Shown here piece after piece: positions 34,649 to 40,910 of a stretch of DNA of 40,910 nucleotides. This DNA is from Gammaproteobacteria bacterium (lineage in GTDB: Bacteria > Pseudomonadota > Gammaproteobacteria > DSM-19610), in the NCBI GenBank assembly GCA_026197075.1, contig JAPHQV010000031.1, positions 1 to 40,910 of the forward strand. Reading direction: 5' to 3'. Each line of letters opens with the position of its first letter. Positions within the stretch are counted from its first letter, which is position 1. The notes under the pieces are model-generated. The model searched no databases, was not told where the DNA came from, and saw only the letters and a list, made by a program, of their open reading frames with translations. Made by a program: the position numbers and the translations under genes.

Positions 34649-34703
34649 TTGCAAGCCGGTGGCAGGCTTCGCGCCGCCTATGGCTCGTCGATCTATTTGG
34701 GGC

Positions 34704-35750
34704 TCATTCCCGCGGATTCAAGGCCGCGCCCATGATGCGGGCGGTGGCGTCGACGATGGGGATCACCCGCTCGTAGGCCATGCGGGTGGGGCCGATCACC
34801 CCCAATACCCCCACCACCCGGCCGTCTACGGTATAGGGCGCGGTCACCACGCTGCATTCATCCAGCATCTGGTAGCCGGATTCCTCGCCGATGAAGATCT
34901 GCATGCCCGCGCCGTTCACACACTGGTCGAGGAGATGCAGGATGTCACGCTTGCGATTGAAACCCTCGAACAGCTGGCGCAGGGTGGCCGGGTTGCACAG
35001 TTCCTCGAACTCCATGAGGTTGGTTTCCCCGGCCATCACGAAATCATCGCCCTCCTCGGCGGCGTTGAGGGCCGAGTCGGCCATCTCCACGGCCGTGCGC
35101 ATCATGCGATCCATATCCGCACGATCGCTTTTCATGTCCCGGATCAGGCTGCGGCGCACCTCCTCGAGATTGCGGCCGGCAAACTGCGCGTTGAGATAAT
35201 TGGACGCCTGCTGCAGTTCGGATGCCGTGTAGGGGCGCTCCACATTCAGGATCCGGTTCTGCACCTCGCGGTCACTGATCACCAGTACGGCCAGCACCCG
35301 GTGTTCCGACAGGGGCAGGAACTCCACCCGTTTCAGGGAGGCATGTTCCCGTCGCGGCAGGGTCACGATGCCCGCCAGGTGGGTGATGCCCGACAACAGC
35401 GACGAGGCCGTGGTCACGAGACTCTTGGAATCGTGATCCGTATCCAGTTCGGTGCGCATGCGATCGACGGTGGATTCATCCAGGGGCTTCACCGTCAGCA
35501 GGGTATCCACAAACATGCGGTAACCCTGCACCGTGGGGATGCGGCCCGCGGAGGTGTGGGGGGAACGGATCAGGCCCAGGTCCTCCAGGTCCGCCATCAC
35601 GTTACGGATGGTGGCCGGGCTGAAGTTCAGGCCCGACTCCCGCGACAGGGTGCGTGAGCCCACCGGCTGCCCCTCGCGGATATAGCGCTCCGTCAGCGCC
35701 TTGAGGAGCTGCAGGGCCCGTTCCGATATGTCTGGCTTGTTCGCATTCAT
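34704..35750 (-). CDS. hrcA: Heat-inducible transcription repressor HrcA
   Basis: Repressor that binds CIRCE operators and silences chaperone genes at normal temperature. I start at MNANKPDISERALQLLKAL (348 residues); a much longer open frame upstream runs over the CIRCE site and is not protein-like. The winged-helix DNA-binding part includes RTLSRESGLNFSPATIRNVM and SPHTSAGRIPTVQGYRMFVD. The C-terminal domain has GEESGYQMLDECSVVTAPY. It heads hrcA-grpE-dnaK-dnaJ, the usual order. Confidence 0.96.
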   Translation of the reverse strand: MNANKPDISERALQLLKALTERYIREGQPVGSRTLSRESGLNFSPATIRNVMADLEDLGLIRSPHTSAGRIPTVQGYRMFVDTLLTVKPLDESTVDRMRTELDTDHDSKSLVTTASSLLSGITHLAGIVTLPRREHASLKRVEFLPLSEHRVLAVLVISDREVQNRILNVERPYTASELQQASNYLNAQFAGRNLEEVRRSLIRDMKSDRADMDRMMRTAVEMADSALNAAEEGDDFVMAGETNLMEFEELCNPATLRQLFEGFNRKRDILHLLDQCVNGAGMQIFIGEESGYQMLDECSVVTAPYTVDGRVVGVLGVIGPTRMAYERVIPIVDATARIMGAALNPRE

Positions 35751-35807
35751 GATGACAACGTACCCACTTGGAGGCCATCCGCCGCCCGATCTGGATCCTG
35801 GCGGTTT

Positions 35808-35836
35808 GCTGGCACTCGTCATTATGGAGTGCCAGC
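35808..35836 (-). promoter_or_regulatory. CIRCE-type HrcA operator before hrcA
   Basis: CTGGCACTC, 9 bases, GAGTGCCAG: the arms match the CIRCE consensus (TTAGCACTC-N9-GAGTGCTAA) at seven of nine positions each, with exact 9-base spacing, and extend to 10-base arms. The centre holds CATAAT on the minus strand (35826-35821), a good -10 box, so HrcA binding would block the promoter. The site is about 58 bases before the hrcA ATG and points to autoregulation. Confidence 0.85.
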
Positions 35837-35877
35837 GTCTCCCGATCCAGCCCCTTGGCCGGGATTGCGGCCGAAAA

Positions 35878-35889
35878 GGCTGTACAGCC
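35878..35889. promoter_or_regulatory. Palindrome GGCTGTACAGCC between hrcA and nadK
   Basis: A perfect 12-base palindrome flanked by A runs on one side and T runs on the other strand (AAAAGGCTGTACAGCCAAAA), about 70 bases before the nadK ATG. It could be a regulator site. It is not long enough for a LexA box of the CTGT-N8-ACAG form. Confidence 0.3.
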
Positions 35890-35959
35890 AAAAGCTTAAA
35901 GGCTTGGCGCCAACTCCGCGCCATGATAGCGTTGCCAGCATCACCCGGAAGCGGACCCC

Positions 35960-36829
35960 ATGACGGCACATTTTCAGAATATCGGGATCATCAGCAAATC
36001 CGCCGATCCCAGCGTGGCCGAAACCCTGGCGACCCTGCTTTCCTTCCTGGAACAGCGCGGCATCCCGGCGCTGCTGGACGAGAGTGCCGCCGCCTCGGTG
36101 CCCAACCCCACCGCCCCGGTGGTGAGCCGGGAGGAACTGGCGGCCCGTTGCGACCTGGCCATCGCCGTGGGCGGCGACGGCACCCTGCTCAATGCCGCCC
36201 GCAGCCTGGCGGATGCCGGGGTACCGCTGCTGGGCATCAACCGCGGCCGACTGGGCTTCCTGGCGGATGTGTTGCCCGCGGACATGACCGGCTGTCTGGA
36301 CCGGGTATTGGCCGGCGAGTACCAGGAAGAGGAACGTACCCTGTTGCACGCCGAGGTGCTGCGCAATGGCGAATGCCTGCACCGCAGCGATGCCCTCAAT
36401 GACGTGGTCGTTCACAAGTACGACATCGCGCGCATGATCGAGCTGGAGACCCATATCGACGGCCGCTTCCTCAACACCCAGCGTTCCGACGGCCTGGTGA
36501 TGGCCACGCCCACCGGCTCCACCGCCTATGCCCTGTCCGGCGGCGGCCCGATCCTGCATCCCACTCTCAGCGCCATCGTGCTGGTGCCCATCTGCCCGCA
36601 CACCCTCACCAACCGCCCCATCGTGATCAACGACCACGCCACCATCGAAGTGATCCTGCATGGGGGCAGCACCACCGAGGCCCAGGTGACCTGCGATGGC
36701 CAGGTGAAGTTCCCCCTCGACCGTGGCGACCGGGTGCGGGTGTGCAGGAAGGAAAAGACCATCCGTCTGTTGCATCCGCCCGGCCACGATCATTACGAAG
36801 TGCTGCGGGAAAAATTGCGCTGGGGGTAA
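35960..36829 (+). CDS. nadK: NAD kinase
   Basis: ATP-dependent phosphorylation of NAD to NADP. The 289-residue protein has GGDGTLLNAAR at 71-81, NRGRLGFLADV, NDVVVHKYDIARMIELE, DGLVMATPTGSTAYALSGGG and the C-terminal QVKFPLDRGDRVRV. The ATG is preceded by CGGAAGCGGA at a normal distance. It is divergent from hrcA and precedes recN, a common order in gammaproteobacteria. Confidence 0.97.
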   Translation: MTAHFQNIGIISKSADPSVAETLATLLSFLEQRGIPALLDESAAASVPNPTAPVVSREELAARCDLAIAVGGDGTLLNAARSLADAGVPLLGINRGRLGFLADVLPADMTGCLDRVLAGEYQEEERTLLHAEVLRNGECLHRSDALNDVVVHKYDIARMIELETHIDGRFLNTQRSDGLVMATPTGSTAYALSGGGPILHPTLSAIVLVPICPHTLTNRPIVINDHATIEVILHGGSTTEAQVTCDGQVKFPLDRGDRVRVCRKEKTIRLLHPPGHDHYEVLREKLRWG

Positions 36830-36833
36830 AGAA

Positions 36834-36976
36834 CCCGTCGTCCCCGCGAATGCGGGGATCCATGATTGACTGGGCAGTGGGCAATGGATGACTCGCTACG
36901 CTCGCCCTTCGGGCCGCCCCTGCGGGCGTTCAACGCGCTTCACGCGCTTTTGTCCCGCATTCGCGGGAATGACGGG
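36834..36976. repeat. CGTCATTCCCGC-type inverted repeat between nadK and recN
   Basis: Arms 36834-36857 (CCCGTCGTCCCCGCGAATGC and on) and 36954-36976 are inverted with about two mismatches. The interior, about 95 bases, has further small hairpins (GCCCTTCGGGC and others). It starts 5 bases after the nadK stop and occupies most of the gap before recN. Confidence 0.8.
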
Positions 36977-37060
36977 GTATTGTTCGGCTGGCTTGAATAC
37001 TCTGATTCGACCTCGACTTTTTATTGCAGCCCATCGCGCCTTGGCGTTAAATCCACCCCT

Positions 37061-38782
37061 ATGCTCACCCACATCCACATCCGTGACTTTGTCCTCGTCG
37101 ACGAACTGGAACTCGAACTCGATGGCGGCATGACCGCGCTCACCGGTGAGACCGGCGCCGGCAAGTCCATCCTCGTCGATGCCCTCGGGCTGCTGCTCGG
37201 CGATCGCGCCGAGGTCAGCTGGGTCCGCCACGGCAGCGAACGGGCCGAGATCAGCGCGAGCTTCCGCCTCGATGGCCTCGACCAGGCCCGGGACTGGCTG
37301 GCGGAACAGGAGCTCGACAGCGGCGAGGAAGAATGCCAGCTGCGCCGCGTCATCTCCCGCGAGGGACGTTCCCGCGCCTTCATCAATGCCAGCCCCGTAC
37401 CCCTGCAGTCCCTGCGCGAACTCGGCGACCGCCTGGTGGACATCCACGGCCAGCACGAGCACCAGTCCCTGATACGCCAGGACGTACAGCGCGACCTGCT
37501 GGACGGCTTTGGCGCGCATGGGGAGGCGCTCGCCGCCGTGGGCGCGGCCCATGGCCGCTGGCGCGCCCTGCAGGAGGAGCTGGAAGGGCTGCGGGCCATT
37601 ACCGCGGAACGGGATTCCCGACTCGAGTTCGTGCGCTTCCAGGTGGGGGAAATGGAAGGCCTGCAACTGCGCGCGGGCGAACTCGGTGAACTGGAAGAGG
37701 AACATGCCCGGCTGGCCAACGCCGGGCAGTTGCTGGAGAGCTGCGCCTCCAGCCTGCAACGACTCTACGAGGCCGATGACGGCTCCGCCCACGACCAGAT
37801 CAGCCTGGCCCTGCGGGAAGTGGAGGAACTGGCGGGTCTGGATGCGAGCCTGCAGCCGGTGCGCGAACTGCTCACCGAGGCCCGGATCCAGGTACAGGAA
37901 GCGGCCGACACCCTGCGCCGCTATACGGACCGGGTGGAACAGGATCCACAGCGGCTGCAGGATGTGGAACTGCGCCTCGGCACCCTGCACGATCTTGCCC
38001 GTAAACACCGCGTGGAGCCCGACGCACTGCCGGCATTGTTCGAACGCCTGGCAGAGGAACTGGCCACCCTGGAACAGGCGGACCAGCGCCTGGATCAGCT
38101 GGAAACCCAGGTGCGGGAATCCGCCGGGCAGTACCGCGAGGCGGCCGCGCGCCTACACCAGGCCCGTGCCAAGGCGGCCCGCGAATTCGGTACGCGGGTG
38201 AGCGCGGCCATGCAGGACCTGGGCATGCCGGGCGGGGTCTTCACGGTGGAGGTGACGGCGCGCGAGGACGGGCGCTTCACGGCCCGGGGCAGCGACCGCA
38301 TCGAGTTCCGGGTCAGCGCCAACCCCGGCCAGCCGCCCATGGCCCTGGGCAAGGTGGCCTCCGGCGGCGAACTGTCCCGTATCAGCCTGGCCATCCAGGT
38401 CATCGCCACCGACAGCGCGGCCATCCCCACCCTGATCTTCGACGAAGTGGATACGGGCATCGGCGGTGGGGTGGCGGAAACCGTAGGCCGGCTGTTGCGC
38501 GCCCTGGGGGAACAGCGCCAGGTGCTGTGTGTCACCCATCTTCCCCAGGTGGCCGCCCAGGCCCACCAGCACCTGCAGGTGAGCAAGCTGGCGGGACCCA
38601 ACAGCACCCGCACCAGTATCCGCGGGCTGGGGAAAACGGAACGGGTGGACGAGATCGCCCGCATGCTGGGCGGCATTGAGATCACCGAGTCGACGCTGCG
38701 TCATGCGGGGGAGATGCTGGAGCGGGTTGGGGCCGGTGACAAAAAGAAGAAGCGCTCGAAGAAACAAGGGGGACAGACTTAA
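37061..38782 (+). CDS. recN: DNA repair protein RecN
   Basis: SMC-like ATPase acting in double-strand break repair. I start at MLTHIHIRDFVLVDELELEL (573 residues), because the upstream frame runs through the repeat; no clear Shine-Dalgarno is present (TAAATCCACCCCT). Walker A is GETGAGKS at 29-36, a long coiled coil fills the middle, then the signature ASGGELSRISLAI and Walker B TLIFDEVDTGIGGG. The C-terminal tail is Lys-rich (DKKKKRSKKQGGQT) and its last four codons lie in the outer arm of a repeat. I see no LexA-type box upstream. Confidence 0.95.
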   Translation: MLTHIHIRDFVLVDELELELDGGMTALTGETGAGKSILVDALGLLLGDRAEVSWVRHGSERAEISASFRLDGLDQARDWLAEQELDSGEEECQLRRVISREGRSRAFINASPVPLQSLRELGDRLVDIHGQHEHQSLIRQDVQRDLLDGFGAHGEALAAVGAAHGRWRALQEELEGLRAITAERDSRLEFVRFQVGEMEGLQLRAGELGELEEEHARLANAGQLLESCASSLQRLYEADDGSAHDQISLALREVEELAGLDASLQPVRELLTEARIQVQEAADTLRRYTDRVEQDPQRLQDVELRLGTLHDLARKHRVEPDALPALFERLAEELATLEQADQRLDQLETQVRESAGQYREAAARLHQARAKAAREFGTRVSAAMQDLGMPGGVFTVEVTAREDGRFTARGSDRIEFRVSANPGQPPMALGKVASGGELSRISLAIQVIATDSAAIPTLIFDEVDTGIGGGVAETVGRLLRALGEQRQVLCVTHLPQVAAQAHQHLQVSKLAGPNSTRTSIRGLGKTERVDEIARMLGGIEITESTLRHAGEMLERVGAGDKKKKRSKKQGGQT

Positions 38783-38906
38783 AGAAGCTCTGATTTCCTC
38801 GTCATTCCCGCAAAGGCGGGAATCCAAGTATTTCAAAATCATGGATTCCCGCCTTTGCGGGAATGACGTACAGGACATTAATGGGAACTTCCTTGGGTCT
38901 GTCCCC
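38768..38906. repeat. Nested inverted repeat between recN and fur
   Basis: The inner arms 38800-38826 and 38842-38868 are perfect 27-base inverted copies (CGTCATTCCCGCAAAGGC and on) around 15 bases. The outer arms GGGGACAGAC (38769-38778) and GTCTGTCCCC (38897-38906) flank them. The outer left arm overlaps the recN end. The element fills the convergent gap and may stop transcription from both sides. Confidence 0.88.
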
Positions 38907-38915
38907 TTTTCGGAG

Positions 38916-39338
38916 CTACGCCTTGCCGCGGCAGTCCGGGCAGATGCCGTAGATGTACAGGGAGTGATCGGTGATTTCGTAACCGGCATCCTGGGCGATC
39001 TGGCGCTGGCGTTTTTCGATGGTTTCATCCATGAACTCATCCACCCGACCGCATTTCACGCACAGGATGTGGTCGTGATGATCCCCTTCGTTGAGCTCGA
39101 ACATGGAGTGCCCGCCCTCGAAGTGGTGGCGTGCCACCAGACCCGCGGTCTCGAACTGGGTCAGTACCCGGTATACCGTGGCCAGACCGATCTCCTCGCC
39201 CGATTCCAGCAAGGATTTGTAGACATCCTCGGCACTCAGGTGGCGGGTTTCACTGTTTTCCAGCATTTCCAGGATCTTCATCCTGGGCAGGGTGACCTTC
39301 AGGCCGGCCTTGCGTAAGTGATTGGACTCTGTACTCAT
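38916..39338 (-). CDS. fur: Ferric uptake regulator Fur
   Basis: Iron-responsive repressor, 140 residues from MSTESNHLRKAGLKVTLPR. The winged helix includes LATVYRVLTQFETAGLV; the regulatory metal region is HHDHILCVKCG (His87, His88, His90) and the structural zinc cysteines are Cys93, Cys96, Cys133 and Cys136 (CPDC). A frame 11 codons longer is open but unlike Fur. It is divergent from bamE, the conserved arrangement. No Fur box was evident at its own promoter. Confidence 0.96.
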   Translation of the reverse strand: MSTESNHLRKAGLKVTLPRMKILEMLENSETRHLSAEDVYKSLLESGEEIGLATVYRVLTQFETAGLVARHHFEGGHSMFELNEGDHHDHILCVKCGRVDEFMDETIEKRQRQIAQDAGYEITDHSLYIYGICPDCRGKA

Positions 39339-39354
39339 AGGGACTCCGACTCTC

Positions 39355-39383
39355 GTGTCATTCGCCACCATCTGGGGTATGAT
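39355..39383 (+). promoter_or_regulatory. Probable promoter of bamE
   Basis: GTGTCA and TATGAT at 17 bases spacing, four and five matches to the sigma-70 boxes, 38 bases before the bamE ATG. The fur start is on the other strand close by, so the region is shared. Confidence 0.45.
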
Positions 39384-39420
39384 GCCGCCGGCCGACCACT
39401 TAATTGCGCTTCAACTACGG

Positions 39421-39897
39421 ATGCAAAAGCTTCTCATTATTATCCTTGGTTTTTCAACCCTGATTTTCACAGGCTGTGCCTCGGACCGGATCGCGGACCA
39501 CATTTCGGAGCGCCTGCCCTGGGTCTATAAGATAGACGTGCAACAGGGAAATGTGATCACCCAGGAACAGGTGGACCTGCTGCAGCCGGGAATGGAGCAG
39601 CGCCAGGTGCAACACATCCTCGGCACCCCCCTGGTCACCGACCCCTTCCATCCGCAGCGCTGGGACTATCCCTACCAGTTCAAGCCCGGCGGCAAGGAAG
39701 CGGAAACCACCCGCTTCACCGTCTTTTTCGAGGATGGCCGCCTGCAACGCACCGAGGGCCACCTGCATCCCCGTCCCGATGCGGCCCCCGTGGATCCCGT
39801 GTCACGACAGATGACGGTGACGGTACCGGAACAGGAACACCAGAGTCAGGGCCTGATCCCGCGTCTGTGGCGCTGGATCACTCGGCAAGACAAATAA
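39421..39897 (+). CDS. bamE: Outer membrane assembly lipoprotein BamE
   Basis: Small lipoprotein of the Bam complex that inserts beta-barrel proteins into the outer membrane. The ATG gives MQKLLIIILGFSTLIFTGC, a lipoprotein signal with lipid-bearing Cys19. The mature SmpA/OmlA domain has KIDVQQGNVITQEQVDLLQP, GMEQRQVQHILGTPLVTDPF and RWDYPYQFKPGG, the family's core. The C-terminal tail beyond about residue 120 is longer than in E. coli (158 residues in total) and of low complexity. Confidence 0.95.
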   Translation: MQKLLIIILGFSTLIFTGCASDRIADHISERLPWVYKIDVQQGNVITQEQVDLLQPGMEQRQVQHILGTPLVTDPFHPQRWDYPYQFKPGGKEAETTRFTVFFEDGRLQRTEGHLHPRPDAAPVDPVSRQMTVTVPEQEHQSQGLIPRLWRWITRQDK

Positions 39898-39904
39898 CAG
39901 CTGT

Positions 39905-40046
39905 TTCACCGCAAAGACGCAAAGCACGCGAAGGAAACCCCTTCCACTATGACGCGCACCCGATCTCTGTGAAGGAACCCCGGTAACGGCGACATTCCCT
40001 GTAATAACCCTGGGATTCTCGGCGTGCTTTGCGCCTTTGCGGTGAA
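39905..40046. repeat. TTCACCGCAAAG inverted repeat, copy 3 (between bamE and rnfH)
   Basis: Arms 39905-39933 and 40023-40046 are inverted with about two mismatches. Here the inner arm reads AAAGCACGC opposite GCGTGCTTT, differing from copy 1 on both sides together, so pairing is kept. It fills the convergent gap between bamE and rnfH. Confidence 0.85.
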
Positions 40047-40066
40047 TCCCGAATGAGCGCGAGCCG

Positions 40067-40396
40067 CTAGGCCTCGTCCTCCAGTTCTCCCCCGCCCTTC
40101 TTCATACGCTTGCCCTCGGCGGCACGCTGCTTGCGCACCTCCTTGGGATCGGCGATCAGTGGCCGGTAGATCTCCACCCGGTCACCGGGGCGCAGCACAT
40201 AATCGGGCTTGTTGAGCTTGCCGAAGATCCCGATCTTCTGGGTCGCCAGGTCGATGCCGGGGAAGCGCTCCAGCACACCGGAACGCTCGATGGCTTGCCC
40301 CGCCGTGGTGCCCTGCGGCACCTCCAGGGAAAAGATGTGCTGCTGCTCGGGCAGGGCGTAGGCCACCTCCACCTTCAGGGTATCAACGCTTGCCAT
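40067..40396 (-). CDS. rnfH: RnfH family protein
   Basis: Small ubiquitin-like (beta-grasp) protein of 109 residues; function not firmly known. Family features are VEVAYALPEQQHIFSLEVPQ near the start and PGDRVEIYRPLIADPKEVRK, followed by a basic tail. It overlaps ratA by 14 bases; the ratA-rnfH pair is conserved in gammaproteobacteria, where smpB is usually divergent on the other side (beyond the window). Confidence 0.92.
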   Translation of the reverse strand: MASVDTLKVEVAYALPEQQHIFSLEVPQGTTAGQAIERSGVLERFPGIDLATQKIGIFGKLNKPDYVLRPGDRVEIYRPLIADPKEVRKQRAAEGKRMKKGGGELEDEA

Positions 40397-40820
40397 ATAC
40401 GCTCACCGCCCGTTGCTGGAAGGAATCCACCAGGGTATTGACCGCCTGGTGAAACACCGGCCCCACCACCAGGTCCAGCATGCGGCTGGAGAACTCGAAC
40501 TCCAGATCCAGGCTCACCTTGCAACCATGGTCGCCCAGTGGATCGAAGCGCCAGTATCCCTCCAGTCTGCGGAACGGGCCTTCCAGCAGACGCATCTCGA
40601 TCATTTTATTGCGCTGGTGACGGTTGAGGGTGGTGAAGGACTTGTGCACCCCGCTCTTGGACAGTTCCAGGCTGGCGCGTACCTCGTCCTCGCCCCGCGA
40701 CAGGATCCGTGCCCCGCTGCACCAGGGCAGGAATTCCGGATAGCTGGGGATGTCACTCACCAGGGCGAACATTTCCGCCGGTGTATAGGGCACCAGGGCC
40801 GACTTACTGATGGTGGTCAC
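40383..40820 (-). CDS. ratA: Ribosome association toxin RatA / START-domain protein
   Basis: SRPBCC-fold protein of 145 residues with VPYTPAEMFALVSDIPSYPEF, broken here as VPYTPAEMFALVSD and IPSYPEFLPWC, the family signature. E. coli RatA blocks joining of ribosomal subunits; the same fold in COQ10 binds coenzyme Q, so both roles are discussed for the family. It precedes and overlaps rnfH. A REP element begins about 45 bases upstream. Confidence 0.92.
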   Translation of the reverse strand: MTTISKSALVPYTPAEMFALVSDIPSYPEFLPWCSGARILSRGEDEVRASLELSKSGVHKSFTTLNRHQRNKMIEMRLLEGPFRRLEGYWRFDPLGDHGCKVSLDLEFEFSSRMLDLVVGPVFHQAVNTLVDSFQQRAVSVYGKR

Positions 40821-40863
40821 TTGTGAATCATCCTGCTCGTAAAACTCGACTGGTGGCGGTGTT

Positions 40864-40910
40864 GTAGGAGCGGGCTCTGCCCGCGAACGGATGCTGGCAA
40901 CCCCGTTCGC
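40864..40910. repeat. REP pair cut by the right window edge
   Basis: GTAGGAGCGGGCTCTGCCCG followed by CGAACGG is the same arm as at 22906. After 12 bases CCGTTCGC begins an inverted second arm that is cut off at the end of the window. Confidence 0.85.

Noticed and set aside
35878-35889. LexA box for GGCTGTACAGCC
   Set aside because: CTGTACAG lacks the central eight bases of the usual LexA operator.

Overview
The window is a stretch of GC-rich gammaproteobacterial chromosome. Gene content and order (nuoA-N; secG/tRNA-Leu(GAG); glmM-folP-ftsH-rlmE; yhbY; carAB-greA; dapB; hrcA-grpE-dnaK-dnaJ; nadK-recN; fur/bamE; rnfH-ratA) fit a free-living, respiring member of the Chromatiales/Ectothiorhodospiraceae type. 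That placement is inferred from synteny and protein style; no marker here fixes the genus. The PEP-CTERM genes add that the cell probably sorts proteins through an exosortase and makes an extracellular matrix. Nearly everything up to hrcA is on the minus strand, and nadK, recN and bamE are on the plus strand. No gene-free stretch exceeds about 300 bases.

Layout. 1-11708: NADH dehydrogenase (complex I) operon nuoA to nuoL, transcribed leftwards from a sigma-70-type promoter near 11800; nuoM and nuoN should lie beyond the left edge. 12003-15799: a two-gene PEP-CTERM block (a sorted surface protein and a PrsT-like TPR protein) between the nuo promoter and tRNA-Leu. The surface-protein gene has a good sigma-54 promoter, and the block is bracketed by two nearly identical terminator sequences in direct orientation. 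16038-22457: tRNA-Leu(GAG), secG, tpiA, glmM, folP, ftsH, rlmE. 22553-24016, plus strand: yhbY and a secreted protein with two thioredoxin-like domains. 24074-30334: DUF4149, greA, carB, carA, dapB. 30559-35750: heat-shock cluster hrcA-grpE-dnaK-dnaJ with a CIRCE-type operator before hrcA and a sigma-32-type promoter before dnaK. 35960-40820: nadK, recN, fur divergent from bamE, then rnfH-ratA.

The coding part is mostly core housekeeping. The less ordinary content is (i) the PEP-CTERM/PrsT insertion next to tRNA-Leu and (ii) many palindromic intergenic repeats of at least four families. These are GTAG-headed REP hairpins in inverted pairs, TTCACCGCAAAG inverted repeats, CGTCATTCCCGC inverted repeats, and a nested-palindrome element. 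Several copies keep their stems through paired changes. They sit in convergent gaps, inside the nuo operon between nuoD and nuoE, between nadK and recN, and over the last codons of recN. I found no CRISPR array, complete transposase, prophage gene or rRNA.
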